A stretch of 64,000 bases of DNA, from the NCBI RefSeq assembly GCF_024054565.1, contig NZ_JAMXLR010000072.1:62001-126000 (forward strand), in the 5' to 3' direction. The first letter of the stretch is position 1. Each line of letters opens with the position of its first letter. A program made the translations under genes and the position numbers. The notes beneath the pieces were generated by a model that was not told the DNA's origin, made no database searches, and saw only the letters and a list, made by a program, of their open reading frames with translations. Positions 1 through 8,704 of this stretch are shown in pieces. Origin of the DNA: Aeoliella straminimaris (lineage in GTDB: Bacteria; Planctomycetota; Planctomycetia; Pirellulales; Lacipirellulaceae).

Positions 1-1
1 C

Positions 2-877
2 CCCGGAGCCGTACTTATTCTTCTGGGCGACAAACCAATCGCCAAGTACGTCTATCAGGATCCGGAGATCAGCCGCCCCCACTTTGCCAATCTGTGCTCG
101 ACCAATGGTAAACGCTTGACGCGCAATCATCCGCCGATCGAAGGCCGTGACCGCATGGATCATCCGGAATACCATCCGGGTTTGTGGCTGGCCTTTGGCG
201 ATCTGAGTGGGACGGACAATTGGCGACTGAAAGCCCCTGTCTTACACGAGAGATTCGTACAGAATCCACAAATCGAAGATGGCAAGGTAACCTTCGAAGT
301 CGAGAATCTTTACGTATCGGACGAGGGCGAGTCGACCATTTGTCGCGAACAAGCACGGTACACACTGCGACACACGAATGCCGGTATCTTACTCACATGG
401 GATTCAACTTTCACGAGTGATGAAGCTTTCTGGTTTGGTGACCAGGAAGAAATGGGACTTGGGTTGAGGATGGCAACTCCACTTAGGGTAGAGCAGGGGG
501 GACCTGATCCTGCGCCGAAGGGCAGTGGTGAGATCGTCGACAACCAGGGACGCAAGAATGCCCAGCAGATCTGGGGCAAGACGGCACGCTGGATTGACTA
601 CCGTGGCCAGCTTGATGGCGAGCCGGCTGGAGTTGCTCTGTTCTGCCACCCGAAGAACTTCCGTGCCACGCGCATGCATGCCAGGGACTATGGCTACGTG
701 GCCGCCAACCCATTCGCCTTAGCTGCTTTTGACGCGGGAGAAGCGAGCCGAGTAACGGTTTCGCCCGGCGAATCGTTGCGGCTACGGTACGGGGTACTGC
801 TGCATTCAGGAGCCACGCTCTCGCAAGAGCAGTTGGAGCACGTCTATCGTGAGTATTGCCAAGTTGCAGAACCTTGA
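2..877 (+). CDS. DUF6807 (PmoA-like) protein, 5' end outside the window
   Basis: The frame is open from the first bases of the window to a TGA at 875-877, so the N terminus is missing and the first visible residues are already coding. The visible 291 residues include YVYQDPEISRPHFANL and NHPPIEGRDRMDHPEYHPG, followed by LWLAFGDLSG. These are the hallmark segments of DUF6807, also annotated as the PmoA or methane-oxygenase-like family of Planctomycetota and Bacteroidota. The family is beta-rich and no reaction is established; members often lie beside sugar transporters, oxidoreductases and sulfatases. A TTG exists at 116, but the conserved residues before it show that it is not the start. The SSS symporter begins 42 nt downstream on the same strand, suggesting co-transcription. 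The family call is firm; function is unknown. Confidence 0.85.
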   Translation, partial: PGAVLILLGDKPIAKYVYQDPEISRPHFANLCSTNGKRLTRNHPPIEGRDRMDHPEYHPGLWLAFGDLSGTDNWRLKAPVLHERFVQNPQIEDGKVTFEVENLYVSDEGESTICREQARYTLRHTNAGILLTWDSTFTSDEAFWFGDQEEMGLGLRMATPLRVEQGGPDPAPKGSGEIVDNQGRKNAQQIWGKTARWIDYRGQLDGEPAGVALFCHPKNFRATRMHARDYGYVAANPFALAAFDAGEASRVTVSPGESLRLRYGVLLHSGATLSQEQLEHVYREYCQVAEP

Positions 878-919
878 CCAACAGCGATCTGCCTCCAACC
901 GCCTCGAGGTGTCACCGTT

Positions 920-2635
920 ATGATGCCAATCGACTGGGCCGTGCTGCCGGTGTACCTAATTGGGATCACGCTACTGGGAGCCTGGACGGCGCGGCGAGTG
1001 AAGACGTCGAGCGACTTCTTCATGCCCCGCCGATTTGGCAAGGCGATGATGATCACCTTCGCCTTTGGCACGGGCACGTCGTCCGATCAGGCCGTGACCG
1101 TAGCATCGAAGACTTTGACCAACGGACTCTCAGCTATCTGGTGGCAGTGGATTTGGCTGCCGGCTACGCCTTTCTACTGGGTGATCGCACCCATCATGCG
1201 TCGTTTGCGGGCAGTGACCACGGCGGATGTCTACGAACTGCGATACGATCGAAGCGTCGCCCTGCTGTATTGCGTGTTCGGTGTGGTAGGGATGGCGGTA
1301 AAGATTGGGTTGCTGCTCAAGGGAGCGGGCGCTATGGTCGATTCGTGCACGGGCGGGGTAGTCGACGCTAGCTATGCCATCGTGGTGGTCACCGTGTTGT
1401 TCCTGGTGTATGGCATGGCCGGAGGGCTTGGCGCCGCGGTGGTGACCGACTTCGTGCAGGGCCTGATGACCATCGCATTCTCCTTTGCATTGCTTCCCTT
1501 CGTGTTGCAGGCGACGGGAGGTCTGGAGGGCGTGCGAGCCACGTTGACCGAATACAATCCAGCCATGCTGTCGTTGGTGGCGCCCGGCAAGATCGATACG
1601 TTTTTTGTAGTGATGTACTCTATCCAGGCGCTGGTGGGTATTGTTGCGCAGCCCTTCATCATGGGCGTATGCGGCGCTGGCCGCACCGAAATGGATGGCC
1701 GCGTGGGCTTCATGATCGGCAACATCGTGAAGCGTATCTGCACCATGGCCTGGAGTGTCACTTCGCTGGCGGCGGTGGCTTGGTATCTCAACAGTGGTAT
1801 TGATCTGAGCACGATCGACCCCGACTATCTTTACGGCCACGTTGCCAGGGAGTTTCTGCCTATGATGCTCCCGGGACTGCTGGGAGTATTTTTGTCCTGT
1901 TTGCTGGCATCCATCATGAGCAGTTGTGATGCGATTATGATTAGCGCATCGGCGCTGTTCACCGAGAACTTTTATCGGCACTTGCAGCCGAACCGCACCG
2001 ACAAGCATTATCTAGCCGTGGGGCGGATTGCATCCATTGGCATCGTTGCCGGTGGCGTTGCTTTCGCCTATTCGGTCGAGGGCGTAGTGGAAGCCCTGAA
2101 CGTGTGGTTCCGAATTGCCCCCATGGTCGCCATCGCCTTCTGGGTGGGGCTCTTCTGGCGTCGTGCGACCGCCGCTGGAGCCTGGGCCGGAACTCTTGCG
2201 GCAGTGGCTGCTTGGGCTCTGACCAACGTTGAGAGTTTCGTCGGATGGCTTGCCCAGCACGAATGGATCACGGGCGGGGGAGTCGTCAAGGAGCAAGCCG
2301 ACGGCCTGGTATTTTCCGATCCATGGGTCGTGGTGTTCTATCTGGCAAGCGGCATTCTTGCCTGCATTCTTGTTAGTCTCTGGACGCAGCCGGTGCCCGA
2401 AACGAAGCTCAGGCGGTTCTACGATCTCATCTACACGCCTGTTCGTCCCGGCGAAGTAGTCACCCAGCCTTGCCAATTGCCAGAGGGCACGCCGCCCGCC
2501 GAACGCACCATGCTTGTCGATTGGCAAGGTCTACAGATTCCCAGGCCTTCGCTTACGTCAGTGCTCGGGGTGGTCTGTGGATGGGTGATGGTAGCGGGGC
2601 TGGTCGGGGGATTTGTGTGGCTTATTAATCGATAG
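920..2635 (+). CDS. sodium:solute symporter (SSS family)
   Basis: A 571-residue integral membrane protein with about 13-14 hydrophobic helices. It starts ATG ATG after a GAGGTG ribosome-binding site. The N terminus (VLPVYLIGITLLGAWTARR, then a SSDFFMPRR segment) and the following FAFGTGTSSDQAVTVASK are typical of the SSS family, which couples Na+ to uptake of sugars, sialic acids or other small organics. There is a polar insert near residues 445-475 and a cytoplasmic tail of about 60 residues before a final helix. It follows the DUF6807 gene closely and converges with the GH78 rhamnosidase gene with 8 nt between the stops. The substrate cannot be read from sequence; a sugar released by the neighbouring hydrolases is likely. 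Confidence 0.9.
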   Translation: MMPIDWAVLPVYLIGITLLGAWTARRVKTSSDFFMPRRFGKAMMITFAFGTGTSSDQAVTVASKTLTNGLSAIWWQWIWLPATPFYWVIAPIMRRLRAVTTADVYELRYDRSVALLYCVFGVVGMAVKIGLLLKGAGAMVDSCTGGVVDASYAIVVVTVLFLVYGMAGGLGAAVVTDFVQGLMTIAFSFALLPFVLQATGGLEGVRATLTEYNPAMLSLVAPGKIDTFFVVMYSIQALVGIVAQPFIMGVCGAGRTEMDGRVGFMIGNIVKRICTMAWSVTSLAAVAWYLNSGIDLSTIDPDYLYGHVAREFLPMMLPGLLGVFLSCLLASIMSSCDAIMISASALFTENFYRHLQPNRTDKHYLAVGRIASIGIVAGGVAFAYSVEGVVEALNVWFRIAPMVAIAFWVGLFWRRATAAGAWAGTLAAVAAWALTNVESFVGWLAQHEWITGGGVVKEQADGLVFSDPWVVVFYLASGILACILVSLWTQPVPETKLRRFYDLIYTPVRPGEVVTQPCQLPEGTPPAERTMLVDWQGLQIPRPSLTSVLGVVCGWVMVAGLVGGFVWLINR

Positions 2636-2643
2636 GCTTGTTC

Positions 2644-5349
2644 CTACCGAACTACAAATTCGAAGTTCCCCGATTCGATAGCGTACACGTGGCGGCCAGC
2701 TTCGGTTCTCAAAAACGTGACACCAGTGCTTTCGCCGGCGGGGTGTCCCGATTCAAAGAACTGCTGACCCGCTTGGCCTGGCACGAACACCGTGGCGGTG
2801 GTATTTGCAGGGATGTCGACTTCCAGGGTCAGACCATCGCCGCTTCGTTCCCAGCGGACGCGCACAGGACCGCGGATGCTGTGGTGAGTCGCTTCAGCCC
2901 ACTGGAGGTCGCCCACCAGGTGGGGGCGAATGAGAATGTTCTTGTAACCGGGCGCCGCAGGATCGGTGGCAATGCCGACCAAGTCCTTGTAGAACCACTC
3001 GGTGATGTGCCCCAGCATGAAGTGGTTGTGTGAAGCATGATGGTTGGCATCCCAGGCCTCGGTGAGGCTCGTTGCGCCGTGGGCAAGCTGGTAGCCATAA
3101 CCCGGCCGTTCCGATTGGTTGATCATCTCGTAGATCACATCCGATCGATCGCCCATGGCGAGTGCTTGCAACAGATATCGAAACCCTACGTCGCCGGCCG
3201 TCATGGCATTGCCATGGTCTTTCACGTCGTTGACGAGCGCTTCGAGCGCAGCTTGTCGATCCTCCTCCTCGGCAAGGCCCATCACTAGCGCGATGGCGTT
3301 CGAGCACTGCGAACCAGTGGCGTAGGTGCCATCGTCGTTGCGGAACTCACGCAGCCAGGCCCGCCGGATATCAGCGGCGAGCTGCTGATATTCGTGTGCG
3401 TCGTCCTCTTTGCCCAGCACCTCGGCGATTTGGCTCATCACGTCGGCACTGCGAAAGTAGAAAGCCGTGGCGGTCACCGGTGGTGGGGTTAGTTGGGCGT
3501 GCCCGGGCCGGTCGGCAGGGCCCAGGTCGTACCAATCTCCGAGACCTTCGGAGACGATACCGTCGTCGGCGATCGAGTTCAAATAAGCCAGGTACCGCTG
3601 CATCACCTCGTAGTACTTTTCGAGTAGCTGACGGTCGCCGGTGGCCTGATAATGTTGCCACGGCGTTAGTACTACCGCACAACCCCATTCGGCCGCCGCC
3701 CGAAAGGTGCCTGGGAACTCCACATATTCGGGGGCGATGTTAGGTACGAGGCCGTTGTCGAGCTGCGAATCGGCCATGTCCTGCATCCCTTTGATAAAGA
3801 TGCGATGCGCATCAAATTCGTAGCGTACGCCTGGTCCGTTCAGGTGATACTGCTCCAGCCATCCGAGCTTCTCCCGATGCGGACAGTCGGTTAGCACCGA
3901 CACCATGTTGGATCGTTGAGCCCACCTCACGAGCGTACGGATGTCGTTCAGCAACTCATTCGACGTTGCGAAATCGCCCGCAGGCGTGGCGGCCGAGTGC
4001 ACGACCACTCCTTCGACCTGGTCCAATCTGGGGAACGGACCGCCGTCTTCTGCGGGCAGCAAATCCACCAGCAGATAGCGGCACCCCGCGTAGAAGAACT
4101 TCGGCATCCACTGCTCAGGCCCGTCAGTGGCCTTGGTGTACTGCCAATACGCGGGGCCGCGATTTCCCCCGCAGGTACTGCGATCGATGTGCCCTTGGTC
4201 GTCGAGCACCTCGGCATGGGTAAGGCGGACAGTGCTTCCCTTGGGACCGGTAACGGTGATCCGTGGCATGTAGGACGTGTTCTGTTCGAGATCGAGCACG
4301 TAGCGAGTCTCGCTCTCGCGGCTGACTTCCTCTGCTTTGCTTGTTTCTATTGCTTTGATGGCTGGAGCCGAATAGGTCAAACCACGAAGCTCACCGCCGG
4401 GGCGTACCAATAAGACCGCGTGCGGCCAGGATGAGTCGTTGAACCCCGGCTTATCCCAGCCATTTGGTTCGCGGCCGGCATCGTAGTCTTCGCCACCAAA
4501 AATGTCGTTAAAGGTGATCGCTCCCGGATCGACCTGCCAGGACCCATCCGTAACAACAAAATCGCTCGATCCATCACGATACTCCAGTTCGATTTGCAGG
4601 TAGGCGCGTTGTGGTCCAAAGGTGCCCTGGAATTTGCTGAAGCGATTCCGCCGCTCGGTGTGGTACATACCATCGCCCAGTACCAGGCCCACCGCATTCT
4701 CGCCTTCTTGCATGAGTTGAGTGATATCGTGGGTCTCGTACAAACAAGTGCGGTTGTATTTGGTCCACCCTGGCGACAGGAGGTGGTCGCCGCACTTCTG
4801 CCCGTTGAGAGACATTTCGAACTGTCCCAGACCACAGACATGTACAATCGCTCGCTGAAGCCCCGCTTTTACATGGAATGGCTTCCGCATCAGGATCGAC
4901 TCGGTTTGCCAGGGGGCGACAATCCACTCAGCACGCCAGTCGGCTGGGTCGAGAATGCCCATGGTGAAGTGTGACACCGGGCCCCAGGGCGAAGGTTCAT
5001 TGTGCGAGTCCCAGCTTCTCACCTTCCAATAGACCTGCTGGCTGGAGCGAAGCGGTTTGCCAGCATACGGAAGCAGCACCGTCTCGGAGCCCTGCTGCTG
5101 ACCGGAGTTCCAGAGATCGGCCTTGGCTTCGGTGAGCAATTCTGGTTTTGTGGCGGCGATGATCTGCCAAGCAGTTTGTCGTGCGCCCCGTTCGTCCGAA
5201 TCCAACTGCCAAGAAAGTCGAGGTTGGCTTACATCGACCCCCAGCGGATCAACGGCAAACTCGCACGTCGGTTGCACAACTTTCAAGTCGGCGGCACAAA
5301 GAATGGTGGGAAGCAGAACAACCAGCAAAACTAGCGTCGCGATTCTCAA
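2644..5349 (-). CDS. secreted alpha-L-rhamnosidase, GH78
   Basis: Secreted glycosidase predicted to release L-rhamnose from pectic side chains or glycosides. The start is TTG at 5349, supported by an AGGAGA Shine-Dalgarno about 7 nt upstream and an immediate signal peptide (residues 1-19, cleavage near LCAA/DLK). Order: fibronectin-like N-terminal domain (about 25-130), Bac_rhamnosid_N beta-sandwich (about 150-330), second sandwich (330-435), (alpha/alpha)6 catalytic barrel (440-780) and C-terminal sandwich. DCPHREKLGW at 488-497 carries the Asp and Glu at the GH78 acid-loop positions, and Glu764 in TSLTEAWD fits the base region. At 901 residues it has normal GH78 length. It is the last gene of a minus-strand run, 91 nt after the sugar-binding protein gene. 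Confidence 0.93.
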   Translation of the reverse strand: MRIATLVLLVVLLPTILCAADLKVVQPTCEFAVDPLGVDVSQPRLSWQLDSDERGARQTAWQIIAATKPELLTEAKADLWNSGQQQGSETVLLPYAGKPLRSSQQVYWKVRSWDSHNEPSPWGPVSHFTMGILDPADWRAEWIVAPWQTESILMRKPFHVKAGLQRAIVHVCGLGQFEMSLNGQKCGDHLLSPGWTKYNRTCLYETHDITQLMQEGENAVGLVLGDGMYHTERRNRFSKFQGTFGPQRAYLQIELEYRDGSSDFVVTDGSWQVDPGAITFNDIFGGEDYDAGREPNGWDKPGFNDSSWPHAVLLVRPGGELRGLTYSAPAIKAIETSKAEEVSRESETRYVLDLEQNTSYMPRITVTGPKGSTVRLTHAEVLDDQGHIDRSTCGGNRGPAYWQYTKATDGPEQWMPKFFYAGCRYLLVDLLPAEDGGPFPRLDQVEGVVVHSAATPAGDFATSNELLNDIRTLVRWAQRSNMVSVLTDCPHREKLGWLEQYHLNGPGVRYEFDAHRIFIKGMQDMADSQLDNGLVPNIAPEYVEFPGTFRAAAEWGCAVVLTPWQHYQATGDRQLLEKYYEVMQRYLAYLNSIADDGIVSEGLGDWYDLGPADRPGHAQLTPPPVTATAFYFRSADVMSQIAEVLGKEDDAHEYQQLAADIRRAWLREFRNDDGTYATGSQCSNAIALVMGLAEEEDRQAALEALVNDVKDHGNAMTAGDVGFRYLLQALAMGDRSDVIYEMINQSERPGYGYQLAHGATSLTEAWDANHHASHNHFMLGHITEWFYKDLVGIATDPAAPGYKNILIRPHLVGDLQWAEATHHSIRGPVRVRWERSGDGLTLEVDIPANTTATVFVPGQAGQQFFESGHPAGESTGVTFLRTEAGRHVYAIESGNFEFVVR

Positions 5350-5440
5350 GGGGGCGTCTCCTGCGCTATCTACATGCTATCCGAAGGGCGGACCTGTGGT
5401 GCCAGCAGCGGTATCGCATGGTCCCATTTGTTGACCGACA

Positions 5441-6448
5441 CTACGGACGGGATGATGCGCGCTTTCGAAAGTCGGCCACGTCCGCTTGTTTGATTGGCTC
5501 CACGCTTACATGCATGGCACCACGACCGACAACCGGAAGGTAACGCTTGTCCCCACGGCACAGTTTGTCGATCATCACAACGGCCTCGTAGCCGTACGCG
5601 TACGGGTCCTGGGCAATCGTGGCGAACACGACCCCTTCGTCCACGGCCGCAAGGGTTTCTTGCGGGGTGTCAAACGTGATCGCTTTTACCTGCCCGACCA
5701 GGTCGCGTTGCTTTAGTACTCGGGCGACGATGGGGCCTTGTCTCGAGTTCATAGCGACCACACAGGCCAGGTCGGGGTGTTCGTCGAGCTTGGTATTCAA
5801 CAACTCTTCACACTTTTGGCTGTCGCCGTCGTCTGTCAGGTAGTCAATTACGTTGTATCGTGGATCGACGGTCGATTCCTCAGGAACGGGAGACTCGGCA
5901 ATTCGCATCTGGAATCCGGCTTTGCGATCTTGCATGTTGAGTTTGCTGGTGTTGGCCATCAGCACTACTACTTTGCCACCGTTTGGGATAGCGGTCTTGA
6001 CCAATGTGCCCGCCATCTGTCCAGCGCTGTAGTTGCTGGTTCCTACGTATCCATGCCGTGTCGACTGCGGAGCATCGGAATCGAACGTAACTACAGGCTT
6101 CTCTGCCGCCAGTGCGTTGATCACGGAGATCTGGCCGCTCTCATCCAGCGGACTTACTGCGACCGCATCCACTTTTGCAGTGGCCACGGCGGAAAGCAAC
6201 TCCATCTGCTCCGCAGCGTTTTCTGCCTGTTCAGGCATTTTAACGACCAGCTCGATGCCTCGTTCCTCCGCAGCAGCTTTTGCCCCGTTTATTGCGGCCT
6301 GCCAGTAGTCTCCCGTGCCACCGGTTACGAATGCGATCCTTTTCGGAGGAGGCGATGGAATCGTCTCCGCGGGAATCGTTTTGCGATAAACGAGAATGCC
6401 TATCAGGGCAACGACGACTACAAACCAAAACGGCCATTTATTAATCAT
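5441..6448 (-). CDS. membrane-anchored LacI/RbsB-type sugar-binding protein (orphan)
   Basis: A 335-residue periplasmic-binding-protein fold of the ribose/galactose type (Peripla_BP_4). I start at ATG 6448 (MINKWPFWF) because a GGAG lies about 9 nt upstream and a hydrophobic helix follows; the longer frame to 6619 adds 57 residues that look non-coding. The helix (residues 5-20) is followed by IPAETIPSPPP with no clear cleavage site or lipobox, so it is probably anchored in the membrane. Core segments include RIAFVTGGTGDYWQAAINGA, VDAVAVSPLD, GYVGTSNYSAGQMAG and ITFDTPQET. No ABC permease or ATPase lies in the window. It sits between a DUF1559 gene and GH78. It may feed a distant ABC system or act as a sensor; the ligand is unknown. 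Confidence 0.85.
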   Translation of the reverse strand: MINKWPFWFVVVVALIGILVYRKTIPAETIPSPPPKRIAFVTGGTGDYWQAAINGAKAAAEERGIELVVKMPEQAENAAEQMELLSAVATAKVDAVAVSPLDESGQISVINALAAEKPVVTFDSDAPQSTRHGYVGTSNYSAGQMAGTLVKTAIPNGGKVVVLMANTSKLNMQDRKAGFQMRIAESPVPEESTVDPRYNVIDYLTDDGDSQKCEELLNTKLDEHPDLACVVAMNSRQGPIVARVLKQRDLVGQVKAITFDTPQETLAAVDEGVVFATIAQDPYAYGYEAVVMIDKLCRGDKRYLPVVGRGAMHVSVEPIKQADVADFRKRASSRP

Positions 6449-6490
6449 CGGATTGTCTCCGCAGAAGAGAAGGGCACCACCTTGTCCCTC

Positions 6491-6538
6491 AATATAGCCA
6501 ATCCGCCGCGGGCCGTCGCCCTTTTCCCGCCCTATATT
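6491..6538 (-). promoter_or_regulatory. inverted repeat in the leader of the sugar-binding protein gene
   Basis: AATATAG (6491-6497) and CTATATT (6532-6538) form 7-bp arms. Between them an inner GCGGG/CCCGC pair can form. The element is 43 nt upstream of the start at 6448 and 78 nt after the DUF1559 stop. It could be an operator or an intercistronic RNA structure. The call rests only on the visible complementarity. Confidence 0.35.
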
Positions 6539-6615
6539 CAGCTGGAAGCGGTACTTCGCAGCTCCAAAATGGGCCATGGCATGCGGGGCGAGGGCATCGC
6601 ACGCGAGAGGAGATA

Positions 6616-7698
6616 TCACTGACCTGCAGCCTGTGGCGTGTGGGCCTGATCGTCACGACCGCCGAGCATTGCAAAGGCATCGGCGTCCACCTCGAAGGAG
6701 ATAACGTTGACCGAACCGTCGCACAAAGCCATATGCATTCCCGCAGAATGAACGCTGCCAAACCGCCAGCGCGTCGCGTCACGGGTCGTCTGTCCATCCT
6801 TGACTGGGGGCATCTGTTCCCAGCCGTGCGCCGTGTATCCCGCATTGTCCTGATCGTGACCGGTGTACACGCATTGGTCGTCGGAGGAATGCTCGCCGGA
6901 CTCATAGTCTGCAGGGTTGAGAGATTTCTCTCCCACCAACGCGGTATTGGATGCCCCATCGACGATTTGTCCAAACGAAATCGTGCTGCGTTGGTAGACG
7001 ACTCCGTTTTGACTGCCTTTGTCGCTGAACCATTGGTAATTGGGGGACTGCAGCACGCCTGCGGGTTCCTCACCACGATTTTTGTTTCCAGCATTCGCCC
7101 GATAGTCGCCGCGAGCCACATAACAGTTTGGTGCACCGGTGGTGCCTGTCTTGCACTCTTGCGCATTGTAGGCAAGATAGGGGGAAGATCGGTCGACCAA
7201 CGGATACGCCACAGCTGGGCGGCGGGATGGACACATGAACATCGCGACCGGCGTCGACACCAAGTCGTTCATCTCCAGAAACTGGTCACGATTGACTTCT
7301 TTGAAGTTCGCCAATTGCTTGACGATCGAACCCCCCAACTCCCGGCGAGGGCCTAGTTCGATGTACTCGAGGATGTTGTAGGCCCACCCGCCGGGTTGGT
7401 CGCGACCGTAGCCCGAAGCGGCGTCACCGACCATTCGGTAACCCCAGCCACCGGTCGGCAAGTGACCATGCACAGACTCGTGCGTGAGCATGGCGAGTGA
7501 AATCTGCTTCAGGTGACTCTTGCACTGCGCCCGCCGCGCCGCCTCACGAGCCGCCTGCACGGCCGGTAGTAGCAGAGCGATGAGTATTCCCACAATCGCA
7601 ATCACGGCCAATAGCTCTACCAGCGTAAATCCGCGGCCGCAAACCGTTGGCAAGCGGAGAGATTTGCCGACACGATCGGGTCCAGAGTGCCAGGGCAT
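6616..7698 (-). CDS. DUF1559 pseudopilin-like protein with H-X9-DG tail
   Basis: A 360-residue protein with a type IV pilin/type II secretion pseudopilin leader: a short basic start, then GFTLVELLAVIAIVGILIAL, in which the Gly-Phe after residue 22 is the prepilin peptidase site and the Glu five residues on is the conserved pilin Glu. LLPAVQAAREAARRAQCK follows, typical of the large planctomycete DUF1559 (SBP_bac_10) family. The C-terminal H-X9-DG motif is exact (HSAGMHMALCDG). These proteins are thought to lie in the cell envelope, but their roles are not established. It starts 24 nt after the aldolase stop, so it is probably part of the sialidase-symporter-aldolase operon. No clear Shine-Dalgarno precedes ATG 7698. 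Confidence 0.92.
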   Translation of the reverse strand: MPWHSGPDRVGKSLRLPTVCGRGFTLVELLAVIAIVGILIALLLPAVQAAREAARRAQCKSHLKQISLAMLTHESVHGHLPTGGWGYRMVGDAASGYGRDQPGGWAYNILEYIELGPRRELGGSIVKQLANFKEVNRDQFLEMNDLVSTPVAMFMCPSRRPAVAYPLVDRSSPYLAYNAQECKTGTTGAPNCYVARGDYRANAGNKNRGEEPAGVLQSPNYQWFSDKGSQNGVVYQRSTISFGQIVDGASNTALVGEKSLNPADYESGEHSSDDQCVYTGHDQDNAGYTAHGWEQMPPVKDGQTTRDATRWRFGSVHSAGMHMALCDGSVNVISFEVDADAFAMLGGRDDQAHTPQAAGQ

Positions 7699-7722
7699 GG
7701 TGCAGTGAGTTCGTGGGGACAG

Positions 7723-8691
7723 CTACGAGGTGCTTGTGGAGGCCAGTGCTGCCGCCTCTGTTTTGCCGTCTGGCGGCAGCAGTTCCAGGTCCCTTAGCAC
7801 TTCGGCGACTACAGGCAGACTACAAGCTGGAAGCCCGCGGTACGGGGCACACAGCTCCGCGCTGCAGATGCCTAGCGTCGCGAGGGCGGCTTTGATTCCC
7901 TGGATGGGCGAAATGCCGCGATCAGGGCTAATTGCGTACAGACGGCCGAGCACCTGTAGTCTTGCTTGGAGGGTTGCTGCTGAAACTTCATGGCCGCGAT
8001 CAGCAGCATCGAAGAGCTCCGTAAACAGCCGCGGATAGATGTTGGCGCCGCCGCTGACACCGCCATCTCCACCCATGGCAACGCTCTCGGCCATCAGGTG
8101 TTCGGGGCCCGTCATCAGGGTCCAACTGGACCGAAGCGTTTTCACCTCCAGCAAGCGGCGAAAGTACTCCAGGTCGCCCGAGCTATCCTTCAGCCCGACG
8201 ATGTTAGGTTCGTCGATCAGCTTGGTGACCGTGTCGATTTCGAACCAGCTCTTTGTCAGAGCGGGCATGTTGTACAGCATCACCGGTAGCGGCGACTGAT
8301 CGGCTAAGCGACGTACTCCATCGGCCAGCGACGCCTGAGTGATAGGAAGGTAGCAGGGGGGAGCGTACACCACGGCGTCGGCTCCGGCCGCTTCGGCGCA
8401 ACGCGCTGCATCGATCGCCTCGCTGAGCGAAGTGTCGGTAACCCCTACCAACACGGGTTTGCGCCCATTCACGGTACTGGTCACGGCGTCGACTAGAGTG
8501 CGGCGGGCACGATAGCTGAGCGAAGGCCCCTCGCCAGTGGTGCCGAGGACGAACAGGCCATGCACCGGACTCTCGAGCAGCCGCCTGAGCAGTTTGTCGA
8601 GGCCTTGCTTGTCGAGTTCGTCATCAACCAGCGGCGTGACCATCGGTGGGACAATGCCGCGCAATGGTTGGGAGAAGAGTGAACTGGTCAT
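7723..8691 (-). CDS. N-acetylneuraminate lyase / DHDPS-family aldolase
   Basis: A 322-residue class I (Schiff-base) pyruvate aldolase of the NanA/DapA family. I start at ATG 8691 (MTSSLFSQ), where family homology begins; the longer frame adds 24 unrelated residues. GTTGEG at 50-55 binds the pyruvate carboxylate, Tyr140 in LYNMPAL is the catalytic tyrosine and Lys168 in IVGLKDSSG the Schiff-base lysine. The YNxPAL form resembles N-acetylneuraminate lyase (YNIPAL) more than DapA (YNVPxRT). It follows an SSS symporter by 13 nt, and that gene follows a predicted neuraminidase, which also favours a sialic-acid-like or other 2-keto-3-deoxy-acid substrate. A KDG aldolase or other member of the family cannot be excluded. 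Confidence 0.85.
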   Translation of the reverse strand: MTSSLFSQPLRGIVPPMVTPLVDDELDKQGLDKLLRRLLESPVHGLFVLGTTGEGPSLSYRARRTLVDAVTSTVNGRKPVLVGVTDTSLSEAIDAARCAEAAGADAVVYAPPCYLPITQASLADGVRRLADQSPLPVMLYNMPALTKSWFEIDTVTKLIDEPNIVGLKDSSGDLEYFRRLLEVKTLRSSWTLMTGPEHLMAESVAMGGDGGVSGGANIYPRLFTELFDAADRGHEVSAATLQARLQVLGRLYAISPDRGISPIQGIKAALATLGICSAELCAPYRGLPACSLPVVAEVLRDLELLPPDGKTEAAALASTSTS

Positions 8692-8704
8692 GTATTCTCT
8701 CGCT

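Noticed and set aside
2..877. DUF6807 (PmoA-like) as a methane monooxygenase subunit
   Set aside because: Membrane helices and pmoCAB neighbours are absent; the name is a database label.
1130..2008. 292-codon open frame antisense to the first SSS symporter gene
   Set aside because: Composition is His/Gln/Arg-rich, it has no family features, and it lies fully opposite a clear transporter; a high-GC shadow frame.
5738..6622. 294-codon plus-strand frame opposite the sugar-binding protein
   Set aside because: No recognisable domain, and the opposite strand has a well-supported gene with signal helix and conserved motifs.
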